Below are positions 52,814 to 62,870 of a stretch of 64,000 nt of DNA, one piece after another (the first letter of the stretch is position 1; each line of letters begins with the position of its first letter). Position numbers and translations under genes: made by a program. The DNA lies in the NCBI RefSeq assembly GCF_009380155.1, contig NZ_WHUV01000002.1, positions 124,001-188,000 of the forward strand, read 5' to 3'. This DNA comes from Pseudomonas piscis. GTDB taxonomy: Bacteria > Pseudomonadota > Gammaproteobacteria > Pseudomonadales > Pseudomonadaceae. Below the pieces are notes generated by a model. It ran no database searches and was not told the origin of the DNA. It was given only the letters and a program-made list of their open reading frames with translations.

Positions 52814-54376
52814 CTACTGGCGGATACGGTCGAGCATGTTGATGTCGTCGGGGTTGGTCAGGTGCGGCACGGTCCAGCCGTCGAGGTCGTAGTCGGCCAG
52901 GCAGCGATCCACCAGGGCGGTCATGGCTCGCATCGAGCCGCTGTCCTGGGCGTGGCGCAGGCACTGCATGCGGATCTCGTCCTGGCTACCGGCGTAGTTG
53001 ATCTCGTACAGCTCGTGGCGGCCGCCGAACTCGGTGCCGATGGCATCCCACAACAGCTTGAGGATCTTGATCCGCTCCTCGTGGCCCATGCCTCCCGAAC
53101 CGCGGCAATAGGTGCCCAGGTACTGGTTGAGCACGGGGTCCTTGAGGTCCCGGGAACCGGAGGGCAGGTAGATCAGGCCGCTGGCCACCACCTGCTCGAT
53201 GATCTTCTTGATCTCGGTATAGGCCTGGGGCGCCAGCACCCGGTAGGCCTGCAGGGCCTGGGCGCTGGGCAGGTAGACACCGTTTTGCCACTCGCTGGCA
53301 TTGCCGTGCATGGCGTCGGTCAGGGACCAGAACAGGTTGCGCCAGGCCACCACTTCGCCGACCTGGGCCTGGACCCCGCGAAACTCCAGGGCGCCGGTGC
53401 ATTGCAGGGCCTTGACCAGCAGGCCGCTGATGAAGTCCAGCTTGACCGCCAGCCGGGTGCAGCCCTGCATCGGGAACAACCGGCCGAACCCGCCCTGGGG
53501 GAACCACTGCCGGCAACGCTCGAAGTCGCGGTAGATCAGCACGTTCTCCCAGGGGATAAATACCTTGTCCATGATCAGGATCGCGTCGTTCTCGTCGAAG
53601 CGGCTGGACAGCGGGTAGTCGAAGGGCGAACCGCTCATGCCGGCCTGGAGTTCGTAGGAGGGACGGCAGATCAGCTTCATGCCCCGGGTGTTCATCGGCG
53701 CGATGAACATCAGGGCGAAATCGGTGTTGTCCCCCAGCAACTGGGCCGAGCCCTGGCCGACGAAGTTGTAGTGGGTCAGCGCCGAGTTGGTGGCCACCAC
53801 CTTGGCGCCGCTGACGATGATCCCGCCTTCGACTTCCTCGTCCACCGAGATGAACACATCCTTGACCTGGTCCACCGGTTTGTCGCGGTCGATGGGCGGG
53901 TTGACGATGGCGTGGTTGAGGTAGAGGCAGGCCTCCTGGATGCGCTTGTACCAGGTCCGCGCGTTGTCGGCGAAGGGGCCGTAGAACTCGGCGTTGGCTC
54001 CCAGGACGCTGCCGAAGGCCGCCTTGTAGTCGGGGCTGCGGCCCATCCAGCCGTAGGTCAGGCGCGACCAGTCGGCGATGGCGTCGCGCTGCTGGCGCAA
54101 CTCGTCGGGGCTCCTGGCCGAACGGAAGAACTTGTGGGTGTAGCCGCCATTGTCGGTGTCGGTGGGCCAGCACAGTTGCTCATGGGTGGCCGGGTCGTGC
54201 AGGGCATCGTACAGGCGGGCCATGGACGCGGCCGAGTTGCGAAAGGCCGGGTGGGTGGTGACGTCCTTGACCCGGTCGCCATAGATGTAGATTTCACGGT
54301 CGTCGCGCAGGCTGGCCAGGTATTCGGCACCGGTCAGCGGGCGATCGGAGGAGGCACGAAAGTCTTCGGGTTTCAT
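52814..54376 (-). CDS. hpaB: HpaB: 4-hydroxyphenylacetate 3-monooxygenase, oxygenase subunit
   Basis: The 520-residue flavin-dependent monooxygenase hydroxylates 4-hydroxyphenylacetate to homoprotocatechuate, the substrate of HpaD. The start MKPEDFRASSDRPLTGAEYL at 54376 is the family N-terminus. HpaB-type segments such as GLVASGKVVATNSALTHYNF-like IIVSGAKVVATNSALTHYNF and the DKVFIPWENVLIYRDFER region are seen. It is also the type used for other phenols (4-nitrophenol, phenolic acids). AAAAACAA in the mRNA, 14 bases before the ATG, fits Hfq/Crc control. Confidence 0.94.
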   Translation of the reverse strand: MKPEDFRASSDRPLTGAEYLASLRDDREIYIYGDRVKDVTTHPAFRNSAASMARLYDALHDPATHEQLCWPTDTDNGGYTHKFFRSARSPDELRQQRDAIADWSRLTYGWMGRSPDYKAAFGSVLGANAEFYGPFADNARTWYKRIQEACLYLNHAIVNPPIDRDKPVDQVKDVFISVDEEVEGGIIVSGAKVVATNSALTHYNFVGQGSAQLLGDNTDFALMFIAPMNTRGMKLICRPSYELQAGMSGSPFDYPLSSRFDENDAILIMDKVFIPWENVLIYRDFERCRQWFPQGGFGRLFPMQGCTRLAVKLDFISGLLVKALQCTGALEFRGVQAQVGEVVAWRNLFWSLTDAMHGNASEWQNGVYLPSAQALQAYRVLAPQAYTEIKKIIEQVVASGLIYLPSGSRDLKDPVLNQYLGTYCRGSGGMGHEERIKILKLLWDAIGTEFGGRHELYEINYAGSQDEIRMQCLRHAQDSGSMRAMTALVDRCLADYDLDGWTVPHLTNPDDINMLDRIRQ

Positions 54377-54777
54377 ATCCAGTCTCGGCGTTGTTTTTAT
54401 TGACCGGGACCATGATGGGCAGCGGCGGGCGGCGCAGAAATGGCTTTTTCGGCGAATGGCTTGCACTTTCCATGGGCTTGCCGGGAACTGCCGCGAACCG
54501 GAGCAAAAACTCCTGGGCAGCGCGTTTTGGCCCATCCCTGGACCGCCCATCAGTGCTTTATCGATTCACTTCGCGTTGTGGCATTTCAGTCCTGAATCAG
54601 CGGTCATTTCCGGGATTTTTTTTACGAATCAGCCATATGAAAGCGCAACTTCGGCCGATATCCAGGATAGGCCCAAGGACCCCGGTGCCAAGGTTTCCGA
54701 CGTCGGCGCAGCGCTGATGCGCGGATCATTCAATGGCAAGGATGCTGATCGTCATGTTCTCCTGCGAGAGTCGCCCT
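54377..54777. other. Divergent promoter region of hpaB and the chemoreceptor gene
   Basis: No gene is supported in these 401 bases. The frames here either lack a ribosome-binding site or run into hpaB antisense. It includes the hpaB leader with its AAAAACAA motif and AT-rich patches near 54590-54650. No reliable -35/-10 pair or sigma-54 site was found. Confidence 0.55.
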
Positions 54778-56403
54778 ATGACCCTGCGTAACCTGAATAT
54801 CGCCCCTCGAGCTTTCCTCGGTTTTGCCTTCATTGCCTTGCTGGTCGTCGTGCTGGGGGTGTTCGCGGTCAATCGCATGTCGATCATCCGCGAGGCCTCG
54901 GTCGACATGGAAGGCAACCAACTGCCTAGCGTCAGCTACCTGGGCAACCTCACGGAGAACGTGCTGCGCCTGCGGATCTTGTCGTTCCGGGTGCTGGTCA
55001 ACCGCGAACCGGCGGGCCTGGCCGAAGCCCAGACGCGCATCGGCGTGCTGGTGGACAAGGTGCGCCAGGCCCAGGCCGGTTATGCCGCGCTGCCGGCCGG
55101 CCCGCAGGAGGCCGCGCTGTACAAGACCTTCTCCACGACCCTGGAGAACTACCTGCAAGCCCAGAAGGAAATGCTCGAGCTGTCGCGCCAGGACAAGCTC
55201 GATGCAATGCGCCAGCTGATCAACACCCGGATCAAGGACGGTACCGACCAGATGGGCGAGCAACTGAACCAGTTGATCGCCATCAACGCCGCCGATGCCA
55301 CGGCCGCCTCCAAGGCCGCCGGCGAGCACTACGGCAGCGCGATTGCCGGGATCGTCATCGTCGCGCTGATCGCTGCTGCGCTGACCATCATCCTCGCGTT
55401 GCTGCTGACCCGCAGCATCGTCAGTCCGTTGAACAAGGCATTGAACGCCGCCGAGGTGATCGCCGGCGGCAACCTGCGCCAGAGCATCGAAGTCGACGGC
55501 AAGGACGAACCGGCGCGCCTGTTGCAGGCCCTGGCCGAGATGCAGGCGAGCCTGCGCCGCACCATCGAGCAGATCGCCGGTTCGGCGACCCAGGTGGCCT
55601 CGGCTTCCGAGCAACTGAGCGCGGTAACCGAGGAAACCTCCCGTGGCGTCCAGCAGCAGAACACCGAGATCGAGCAGGCCGCTACCGCCGTCAACGAGAT
55701 GACCGCGGCGGTGGAGGAGGTGGCACGCAACGCGGTGTCGACTTCCGAGGCTTCGCAGCAATCGACCCAGGCCGCCCGTGACGGCCGCGACCGGGTGGTG
55801 CAGACCGTCGATGCGATCCAGACCATGGCCCACGACGTGCAGAACACCTCGGTGATGATCGAGGGCCTGGCCACCCAGGGCCGGGACATCGGCAAGGTCC
55901 TGGACGTGATCCGGGCCATCGCCGAGCAGACCAACCTGCTGGCGCTCAACGCTGCCATCGAGGCGGCCCGGGCCGGCGAGGCCGGGCGCGGCTTCGCGGT
56001 AGTGGCCGACGAAGTGCGGGCCCTGGCCCATCGCACTGCCCAGTCGACCCAGGAGATCGAGAAGATGGTGGCTGGCATCCAGAACGGCACCGGCCACGCC
56101 GTGGAGTCGATGCAGCAGAGCAATCAGCGCACCCAGAGCACCCTGGACCTGGCTCGCGCCGCCGGCGAGGCCCTGGAGCAGATCGCCGAGTCCATCAACC
56201 AGATCAACGAGCGCAACCTGGTGATCGCCAGCGCCTCGGAGGAGCAGGCCCAGGTGTCCCGCGAGGTGGACCGCAACCTGGTGAACATCCGCGACCTGGC
56301 GACCCAGTCGGCGGCCGGGGCCAACCAGACCAGCGCCGCCAGCCATGAGCTGTCGCGCCTGGCGGTGGAGCTCAACGCCATGGTCGCGCGCTTCGTGATC
56401 TGA
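54778..56403 (+). CDS. Methyl-accepting chemotaxis protein with 4-helix-bundle sensor
   Basis: The start [20 protein letters not shown] at 54778 gives 541 residues; the ATG at 54733 would add a non-hydrophobic leader. A first membrane helix (about 9-31), a periplasmic 4HB-type domain (about 32-190), a second helix (about 195-215), HAMP (about 216-268) and the cytoplasmic signalling domain are visible, including the hairpin tip [20 protein letters not shown] and a C-terminal part without the NWETF-type pentapeptide. The ligand is unknown; the neighbourhood suggests an aromatic or organic acid. Confidence 0.92.
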   Translation: MTLRNLNIAPRAFLGFAFIALLVVVLGVFAVNRMSIIREASVDMEGNQLPSVSYLGNLTENVLRLRILSFRVLVNREPAGLAEAQTRIGVLVDKVRQAQAGYAALPAGPQEAALYKTFSTTLENYLQAQKEMLELSRQDKLDAMRQLINTRIKDGTDQMGEQLNQLIAINAADATAASKAAGEHYGSAIAGIVIVALIAAALTIILALLLTRSIVSPLNKALNAAEVIAGGNLRQSIEVDGKDEPARLLQALAEMQASLRRTIEQIAGSATQVASASEQLSAVTEETSRGVQQQNTEIEQAATAVNEMTAAVEEVARNAVSTSEASQQSTQAARDGRDRVVQTVDAIQTMAHDVQNTSVMIEGLATQGRDIGKVLDVIRAIAEQTNLLALNAAIEAARAGEAGRGFAVVADEVRALAHRTAQSTQEIEKMVAGIQNGTGHAVESMQQSNQRTQSTLDLARAAGEALEQIAESINQINERNLVIASASEEQAQVSREVDRNLVNIRDLATQSAAGANQTSAASHELSRLAVELNAMVARFVI

Positions 56404-56486
56404 CCTGACGCCGCCGCGGGCGGCGCTCGACGAGTCGGGTTGCAGCACCTAGGGTTTGGGCTGAGGCGTCTTTCAAGGAGAAAGCC

Positions 56487-57665
56487 ATGCGCTACTCAGC
56501 CCTGACCCAGCGGATCGCCGGCGAAGGTTCCGCGGCCTGGAACATCCATTACCGGGCCCTGGCCCTGCGTGAGCAGGGACGCGATGTGTTGCTGCTGACG
56601 GTGGGCGACCCGGACTTCGATACTCCAGGCCCGGTAGTCCAGGCGGCGATCGACAGCTTGCTGGCCGGCGATACCCATTATTCGGACGTACGCGGCAACC
56701 TGGCCTTGCGCAGTTGCATCGCCCAATGCCATCACCAACGCAGTGGCCAGGTGGTGGATGCCGAGCATGTGGTGGTGCTGCCGGGGGCGCAGTGCGCGGT
56801 GTTCTCGGTGGCCCAGTGCCTGGTGGGCCCAGGCGACGAGGTGCTGGTGGCCGAACCCATGTACGTCACCTACGAAGGGGTGATCGGCGCCTGTGGCGCG
56901 ACCGTGGTGCCGGTGCCGGTGCGGGCCGAGCGCGGCTTCTGCGTCGACCCGCTGGACGTCGCCGCGCGGATCGGTCCGCGCACCCGGGCCATGCTGCTCA
57001 ACAGCCCGAACAATCCCTCCGGCGCCAGCCTGTCCCTGGATGACTGGCAGGCCCTGGCGCGCTTGTGCCTGGAGCACGACCTGTGGCTGATCTCCGATGA
57101 GGTCTACAGCGACTTGCTGTATGAGGGGCAGCACCTGAGTCCGGGCAGCCTGCCCCGCATGGGCGAGCGCACCGCCACCATCAATAGCCTGTCCAAGTCC
57201 CATGCCATGAGCGGCTGGCGGATCGGTTGGGTGATCGCCCCGACGGTGTTGGCCGGGCACCTGGGCAACCTGGCCCTGTGCATGCTCTACGGCTTGCCCG
57301 AGTTCATCCAGAACGCAGCGGTGGTGGCGTTGTCCAGCGATTTGCCGGAGTTGGTGCAGATGCGCCAGGAGTACCGCCGGCGCCGCGACCTGGTATGTTC
57401 GATGCTGCAAGAGTGCCCCGGCTTGCAACCGGTGCGTCCCGATGGCGGCATGTTCGTCATGGTCGATATCCGCCGCACCGGCCTTGGTGCCCAGGCCTTC
57501 GCCGATGGCCTGCTGGAGGGCCATGGCGTTTCGGTGCTGGCCGGGGATGCCTTCGGCCCCAGCGTCGTCGGGCACGTGCGTATCGCCCTGGTGCTGGATT
57601 GCCAGCAGCTGGCCGAAGCTTGCCGGCGCATCGTCCGCTTCACCGCGCAATTGCCTGTGCAATGA
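56487..57665 (+). CDS. aruH: AruH: arginine-pyruvate transaminase
   Basis: The 392-residue aminotransferase I/II fold protein begins MRYSALTQRIAGEGSAAWNIHYRAL, which is the AruH N-terminus as I recall it from Pseudomonas aeruginosa. The PLP-binding lysine is in SLSKSHAMSGWRIGW. AruH starts the arginine transaminase route, giving 2-ketoarginine and alanine. The expected partner, 2-ketoarginine decarboxylase AruI, is not next to it here; a drug-type MFS gene lies convergent downstream. Confidence 0.85.
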   Translation: MRYSALTQRIAGEGSAAWNIHYRALALREQGRDVLLLTVGDPDFDTPGPVVQAAIDSLLAGDTHYSDVRGNLALRSCIAQCHHQRSGQVVDAEHVVVLPGAQCAVFSVAQCLVGPGDEVLVAEPMYVTYEGVIGACGATVVPVPVRAERGFCVDPLDVAARIGPRTRAMLLNSPNNPSGASLSLDDWQALARLCLEHDLWLISDEVYSDLLYEGQHLSPGSLPRMGERTATINSLSKSHAMSGWRIGWVIAPTVLAGHLGNLALCMLYGLPEFIQNAAVVALSSDLPELVQMRQEYRRRRDLVCSMLQECPGLQPVRPDGGMFVMVDIRRTGLGAQAFADGLLEGHGVSVLAGDAFGPSVVGHVRIALVLDCQQLAEACRRIVRFTAQLPVQ

Positions 57666-57724
57666 CTAGAGCTGTCATGCGATCGATCCGCTTCGCGGTG
57701 GCCGTCGATGACGTGCCGGCTGGC

Positions 57725-58945
57725 CTATGGCTTGGGGCGCAGGGCGAACCAGGCCAGGCCCAGGGCGAGGCTGAACAGGCCGGTCAGGGCTTGCAAGGAC
57801 CCGGCAGCACTGTCGGCCAGGGCGTTGGCCAGCAGCCCGCAAGCAGCGGTCATGGCCATCTGGATGAAGAAGAACAGGCCCGAGGCACTGCCGGCCACCG
57901 CCGCATAGGGTTGCAGGATCGCCAGCTGGCAGGCGGGAATCGCCAGGCCCACCGACAGCATGATCGCCAGCATCGGCAGGACGATGGCCAGCAAGCTGTC
58001 GGGCCACAAGCTGCGGGTGGCCAGCAGCAAGCCTGCCGCCAGCAGGTTCAGCAGCGTGGCGCGGGCGATCAGGTGGTCGGCGCCGAGCCTGGGGGCCAGG
58101 TGCTGGAACAGGCGTGAGCCCAGCAGGTAACCGGCCACGGTGGCGGCGAACACCAGGGCATAGCTGCCCGAGGACAGGCCCAGGCCGCGCTGGAGCAAGG
58201 CCGGTGATTGCAGGATGAAGGGGAAATAAGTGCAGTACAGGCAGCCGATGGCCAGGGAGTAACGCATGAAGTAGCGCGTGCCCAGCAAGCGCAGGTACAG
58301 CCGTGGCAGGCTTTCCCGGGGCGTTGCCAGGGGCTGGGGCACGCGGGTCTCCGCCAGCCTGGCAAGCATCAGCAGCCACACCGCGGCCGCCACCAGGCCC
58401 AGGGCCAGGAACAGGCCGCGCCAGCCCAGCAATTGCTCCAGCAGGCTGCCAAGAACTGGTGCCAGCATCGGCGACAAGGCGATGCCCATGGACAACAGGC
58501 CCAGCAGCCGCGCCTGTTCCGCCGGCGGGCAGCGATCACGCACCATGACCCGGCCCACCAGGGTGCCGCAGCAGCCACCCAGGGCCTGTAGCAGGCGGGC
58601 GGCCATCAATACCTCGACCCGGCTGGCGAACATGCAGGCCAGGGTGGCCAGCAGGAACAGCGCCATGCCCCACAGCAGCACCGGACGCCGGCCAAACCGG
58701 TCGCAGAGCGGTCCGCCCAGGAGCATCGACAGGGCGTAGCCGAGCATGTACAGGCTCAGGGTCAGTTGCAGCTGGGCATCGCTGGCCCCCAGTTCGTCGG
58801 CCATGGCCGGCAAGGCCGGCAGGTACAGGTCGATGCTGATCCGCGGCAGGCAGACCACCACCAGCAACAGCAAGGTCCAGAGCCAGGGGGCCAGGTCTTG
58901 CGCGGCGGCGGGAGAGAGGGGCGGGGTATCGGTGGTCGGTCGCAT
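57725..58945 (-). CDS. Bcr/CflA-type drug efflux transporter
   Basis: The 406-residue protein has twelve helices and the motif GPLCDRFGRRPVLLWGMALF in loop 2-3. The start region ISIDLYLPALPAMADELG is characteristic of the Bcr/CflA (DHA1) family. It likely exports a toxic small molecule. It is convergent with aruH and divergent from the MocR-type gene, which may regulate it. Confidence 0.87.
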   Translation of the reverse strand: MRPTTDTPPLSPAAAQDLAPWLWTLLLLVVVCLPRISIDLYLPALPAMADELGASDAQLQLTLSLYMLGYALSMLLGGPLCDRFGRRPVLLWGMALFLLATLACMFASRVEVLMAARLLQALGGCCGTLVGRVMVRDRCPPAEQARLLGLLSMGIALSPMLAPVLGSLLEQLLGWRGLFLALGLVAAAVWLLMLARLAETRVPQPLATPRESLPRLYLRLLGTRYFMRYSLAIGCLYCTYFPFILQSPALLQRGLGLSSGSYALVFAATVAGYLLGSRLFQHLAPRLGADHLIARATLLNLLAAGLLLATRSLWPDSLLAIVLPMLAIMLSVGLAIPACQLAILQPYAAVAGSASGLFFFIQMAMTAACGLLANALADSAAGSLQALTGLFSLALGLAWFALRPKP

Positions 58946-59035
58946 GGTCGGCTCGCAACAAGGGCTTGGCCGGGACGTTAAGGGCTTTATGGTTTAATGC
59001 GCAGAGCCATTTACCGTCATTTCGAGTGGACCACT

Positions 59036-60508
59036 ATGAGCCGTGGCAAATACCCCGTTCCCCTGGACTTGCCGCTGCCACAGGCCCTGGGCGAGGGCTT
59101 GGGCAAGCAGGACAGCGCCTATGGCGCCTTGCGCCAGGCGATCCTGGACAAGCGCCTGGCGGCGGGTTGCCGCTTGCCTTCGACGCGGACCCTGGCCCAG
59201 CGCTGGGCCATGTCCCGGGGCACCCTGGAGGTGGTGTTCGACCGCTTGCGCAGCGAGGGTTACGTCAGCCGGGCCGCAGGTTCCGGGACCCGGGTCTGCG
59301 CGGTGGTGCCGGATCTCTACCTGAGTGCGCCGCTTGCCGTGGCGCCTGCAGCCAGTGACGAGGATGGCCCGAGGCCGCAGCCCCAGGGCGTGCGTGCCGG
59401 CCAGCCCTTCGTCGCGCGCCTGGCCGACCCGGCGCTGTTCCCCCTGGCGCGCTGGACCCGCTCCCTGACCCGGGCCCTGGCCAGTGCCCCGGCCCAGTCG
59501 CTGTGCGACCACGACCCCGGGGGCCTGCCGCAACTGCGCCAGCAGATCGCCCAGTACCTGGGACAGCATCGGGGTATCGCATGCGAGCCTGCGCAAGTGA
59601 TGGTCACCACCGGCATTCGCCATGGCCTCGACCTGCTGGCCCGCAGTCTGCTGCGACCGGGGGACGAGGTCTGCCTGGAAGACCCCGGCTACCTGTCGGC
59701 CAGGGAGTTGTTCGCCCTGGCCGGGGCACAGGCGATACCGGTGCCGGTGCTGGAGGAGGGCATCGATGTGGACCGCCTGCATGAGCATGGCGCGGCGCGG
59801 ATGGTCTACGTCACGCCGGCGCACCAGGCGCCCTTGGGCATGACCATGCCGGTGTCTCGGCGCCTGGCGTTGCTGGAGTGGGCGCGGCGCAGTGGCGCCT
59901 GGGTGGTGGAGGATGACTACGACAGCGAGTTCAACTACCAGAGTGCCCCCCTGGCGGCGCTCAAGTCTCTGGATCGCGACGATCGGGTGATCTACTGCGG
60001 CAGCTTCAACAAGACCCTGTTCGCCGGCCTGCGGGTGGGCTTCATGCTGGTGCCCGACGCCTTGCGCGAGCGGCTGCTGGCCACTTTGCAGAGCACCGGG
60101 CGCTCAGTGGGGGTGATCGAGCAACTGGCCCTGGCCGACTACATCGCCAGCGGCGCCTTTTTGCGTTACCTGCGGGCCGCCCGCCAGGCCTACCAGGAGC
60201 GCCGCGACCTGCTGCTGGCGATCCTGGCCCGGGAGGCCCCGGGCTGCTACAGCATCAGCGGGCAACAAGCGGGCCTGCACCTGCTGCTGCACCTGCCGCC
60301 GGGTGGCGATGAAGCGCGGTTGCGCCAGCGCGCCGCTGCGCTCGGGATCGTCCTGCAAGGGCTGGCCGAGCATTGCCAGCAGATGCGCCCGGGCCCGGCG
60401 GTGATCATCGGCTATGCCGCCTTGAGCCTGGCGCAGATCCGCTTCAGTGGCTCGCGCCTGGCGGCCCTGTTGGTGGATGAGGCCCGGCAAGCCCGGGCCG
60501 GGGCATGA
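59036..60508 (+). CDS. MocR-type GntR/aminotransferase-fold regulator
   Basis: The start MSRGKYPVPLDLPLP at 59036 gives 490 residues: a GntR winged helix (about 15-85: YGALRQAILDKRLAAGCRLP, TLAQRWAMSRGTLEVVF) and an aminotransferase-like domain with the PLP Lys in SFNKTLFAGLRVGFML. Regulators of this type sense PLP and its metabolites (PdxR, GabR, TauR). It is divergent from the Bcr/CflA-type transporter, which it could control, and followed by the DHH gene. Confidence 0.88.
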   Translation: MSRGKYPVPLDLPLPQALGEGLGKQDSAYGALRQAILDKRLAAGCRLPSTRTLAQRWAMSRGTLEVVFDRLRSEGYVSRAAGSGTRVCAVVPDLYLSAPLAVAPAASDEDGPRPQPQGVRAGQPFVARLADPALFPLARWTRSLTRALASAPAQSLCDHDPGGLPQLRQQIAQYLGQHRGIACEPAQVMVTTGIRHGLDLLARSLLRPGDEVCLEDPGYLSARELFALAGAQAIPVPVLEEGIDVDRLHEHGAARMVYVTPAHQAPLGMTMPVSRRLALLEWARRSGAWVVEDDYDSEFNYQSAPLAALKSLDRDDRVIYCGSFNKTLFAGLRVGFMLVPDALRERLLATLQSTGRSVGVIEQLALADYIASGAFLRYLRAARQAYQERRDLLLAILAREAPGCYSISGQQAGLHLLLHLPPGGDEARLRQRAAALGIVLQGLAEHCQQMRPGPAVIIGYAALSLAQIRFSGSRLAALLVDEARQARAGA

Positions 60509-60584
60509 CTGTCATGGCGTTGTCATATTCGCCGGCCATGCTCGGCACCCCGGCCCCAGGGCCTTCGTATTGCACAAGGACGTC

Positions 60585-61517
60585 ATGATCATTGTCACCT
60601 CCGGCGCGGCCTACCTGGACATGGACGCCTACGCCGGCTGCATCGCCTACGCCGAATGGCTCAACCTGCGCGGCCAGCCGGCCCGGGCCCTGAGCAGCGC
60701 GCCGCTGAATGAAAGCATTCCCCAGGCCCTGCGCCATAACTGCAAGGGGCTGGATGCATCGGTGTCGATCGGCGACGACGATGTGTTCGTGCTGGTGGAC
60801 GTTTCCAATCACCTGCACCTGGACCCGCTGGTGGATCTTGCACGGGTGGTGGAGGTCATCGACCATCATCCCGGGTTCGAAGGGTTCTGGGCCGAGCGCC
60901 TGGGGCCGCGTGCGGATATCCGCCGGATCGGCGCTGCCTGCACCCAGGTCTATGAGCGTTGGCGCGACTCGGGGCTGCTGGCGCAGATGAGCCGCGACAG
61001 TGCGCAGTTGCTGGCAGCCGGGATTCTCGACAACACCCTGAACTTCACCGCCCGGATCTGCACCGAGGCCGATCGCCAGGCCTATGCCATGCTGGCCCGG
61101 CACGCCGGGTTGGACGAGCAATGGCCTGCACGCTACTTCGACCAGTGCCAGCGCCAGATCGAGGAACAACTGGAGCAGGCCCTGCACAAGGACCTGAAAG
61201 TCCTCGGGGAAGAGAGCAACCTGCCCAGGCGTTTCGCCCAGTTGACCTTGTGGAATGCCGATCGCTTGCTGCGCCAGCAACGGCCCTTGATCGAAAGGGT
61301 GCTGGGGCAGTGGGGCGATGACTGGCTGCTGAACCTGATCAGCCTCGGCGAGGGGCGCAGCTACTTGCTCAGTGGTGGAGCCGCTAGTGCGCAGAAGCTG
61401 GACCGGCTGCTAGAGTGCCCGGCCGTGAATGGCCTGCACTGCCTGGACCGGCCGATCTTGCGCAAGGAGTTGCTGCGCATGGGCCTGGCCTGGCAGGCGC
61501 CGATGACCCCGAGGTAA
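60585..61517 (+). CDS. DHH-family phosphoesterase, PpaC/PPX1-like
   Basis: The ATG at 60585 has AAGGA before it and gives 310 residues. TSGAAYLDMDAYAGCIAYAE carries the first metal motif (DxD), VLVDVSNHLHLD the second and VVEVIDHHPGFEGF the DHH motif. The C-terminal half (about 190-300) would be the DHHA2-like part. Relatives are manganese inorganic pyrophosphatases and exopolyphosphatases; the substrate of this one is unknown. The next gene begins two bases after its stop. Confidence 0.82.
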   Translation: MIIVTSGAAYLDMDAYAGCIAYAEWLNLRGQPARALSSAPLNESIPQALRHNCKGLDASVSIGDDDVFVLVDVSNHLHLDPLVDLARVVEVIDHHPGFEGFWAERLGPRADIRRIGAACTQVYERWRDSGLLAQMSRDSAQLLAAGILDNTLNFTARICTEADRQAYAMLARHAGLDEQWPARYFDQCQRQIEEQLEQALHKDLKVLGEESNLPRRFAQLTLWNADRLLRQQRPLIERVLGQWGDDWLLNLISLGEGRSYLLSGGAASAQKLDRLLECPAVNGLHCLDRPILRKELLRMGLAWQAPMTPR

Positions 61518-61519
61518 CC

Positions 61520-61762
61520 GTGGACCTGGATCAAGCCTTGCAGCAAGTGGTGGATGAGCGCAGTTTCCTGGCGTTCGTCCAGGCCTTGAGCGCCGACCGG
61601 CGCCAAGCCAGCGACTGGCAGAACGACTCCATCGAGGACTTCCTCGACTCCGCCCATGCCTGGGCCGAAGCCAGTGCCATGGGCGCCAGCCAGGGGTTGG
61701 CCGACGCCTCACCGTGGAAGCGTTTCGCGGTGTTCCTGTACTGCGGCAAGATCTACGAATGA
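61520..61762 (+). CDS. DUF7660-like small protein, GTG start
   Basis: A GTG at 61520 with GAGG five bases upstream begins an 80-residue protein, (V)DLDQALQQVVDERSFLAFVQ through DWQNDSIEDFLDSAHAW to SPWKRFAVFLYCGKIYE, the pattern of the DUF7660 family. These often accompany toxin or immunity-like genes, but the role is not established. It is separated from the DHH gene by two bases, so the two are almost certainly co-transcribed. Confidence 0.72.
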   Translation: MDLDQALQQVVDERSFLAFVQALSADRRQASDWQNDSIEDFLDSAHAWAEASAMGASQGLADASPWKRFAVFLYCGKIYE

Positions 61763-61778
61763 GGCACCCGCTGCGCGG

Positions 61779-62699
61779 CTAATCCTCGAAGCCGCTCTGC
61801 TCGTGGATTTCATCCATCTTCAGCTCCAGGCGGTAGGCCACGGCGATGAACAGCGCCTGGCACAGGCACAAGGTGGCGCTCAGCGAGCGGAAGGCGAACG
61901 AGCTGCCCTCGTTGACCAGCAGCACGCTGTTGGCGCGCTTGGCGAGGGGCGAGAGGGTGCTGTCGGTGATGATCAGGGTCTTGGCCTGGTGGTGCTGGGC
62001 AATCCGCAGGCAGTGCTGGGTTTCCTTGGCGTAGGGCGTGAAGCTGATGGCGATCACCAGGTCGCCGGGGCGGATGCTGCGCATCTGCTCGCGGTAGCTG
62101 CCACCGAGCCCCGAGACCAGGTGGATGCGCTTGTTGGTGTGCTGCAGGTTGTAGACCAGGTAGTCGGCCACCGCGAAGGAGCGCCGCACCCCCACCACGT
62201 AGATGTTCTCGGCATTGACCACCAGGTCCACGGCTCGCTCCAGGGCCGCCTCGTCCAGCTCCTGTTCCAGGCGCTCGATCCCCGAGAGGGTGGCGCCGAT
62301 GCAGTCGCGAGCCAGGTCGGCACTGCTGGCCTTCTGTGATTTGTTGGCGATCAGGCTGCGGATGCGCTGCTGGTAGTTCTGTACCGGCGTGGCCTTGTGG
62401 GTATAGGCCTCGCGGAACAACGCCTGCATGTCACTGAAGCCGCGAAAGCCCAGGCGCTGGGAGAAACGCACGATGGCCGAGGGGTGCACTTCGCATTCGC
62501 GGGCGATGTCGCTGATGCGATCGACCATGATCCGGTCGCGCTGCTGGCTCATGTAGCTGGCGATACGCTTGAGCTGGCGCGGCAGGCTTTCGTATTCCCG
62601 GGCGATCAGTTGCAGCAGGCCCTCGGCATCGAGCGGGCGAGTGGCGAGGTCGCTGTCCGGGGTGCCTTCGGACAAGGCCGGCTGATCGGTATGGGGCAT
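61779..62699 (-). CDS. iolR: RpiR-family regulator, likely IolR
   Basis: The 306-residue protein starts MPHTDQPALSEGTPDSDLAT at 62699 behind an AAGGA site. An N-terminal RpiR HTH (MVDRISDIARECEVHPSAIVRFSQRLGFRGFSDMQALF) and a C-terminal SIS sugar-isomerase domain (VVGVRRSFAVADYLVYNLQ, LVIAISFTPYAKET) are present. Its divergence from iolC and the GGAA-N6-TTCC site in the promoter identify it as the myo-inositol catabolism repressor. Confidence 0.88.
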   Translation of the reverse strand: MPHTDQPALSEGTPDSDLATRPLDAEGLLQLIAREYESLPRQLKRIASYMSQQRDRIMVDRISDIARECEVHPSAIVRFSQRLGFRGFSDMQALFREAYTHKATPVQNYQQRIRSLIANKSQKASSADLARDCIGATLSGIERLEQELDEAALERAVDLVVNAENIYVVGVRRSFAVADYLVYNLQHTNKRIHLVSGLGGSYREQMRSIRPGDLVIAISFTPYAKETQHCLRIAQHHQAKTLIITDSTLSPLAKRANSVLLVNEGSSFAFRSLSATLCLCQALFIAVAYRLELKMDEIHEQSGFED

Positions 62700-62870
62700 G
62701 GTCAATCCTTCTTGCGGTGCTGATGGGGCGAGCCTGGGTAGTGCCCCTGAGACTAGGCGGACTGCGGGCAGTCTACAGGGTCGGCGCGGGGAAAATCATG
62801 CCGGCCGGGGCCTGCGGCGCATTGCTGAAACGATGCAGGACATAGATTTCGGCGTGCAGCGAACTTTAGT

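Noticed and set aside
50966..54403. Very long open frame (1145 codons) on the plus strand
   Set aside because: It lies antisense to the LuxR, hpaC and hpaB genes, which have clear family motifs. The translation is a low-complexity GC-driven product (rich in A, G, V, Q, H) with no domain, as expected for the complementary frame of GC-rich coding DNA.
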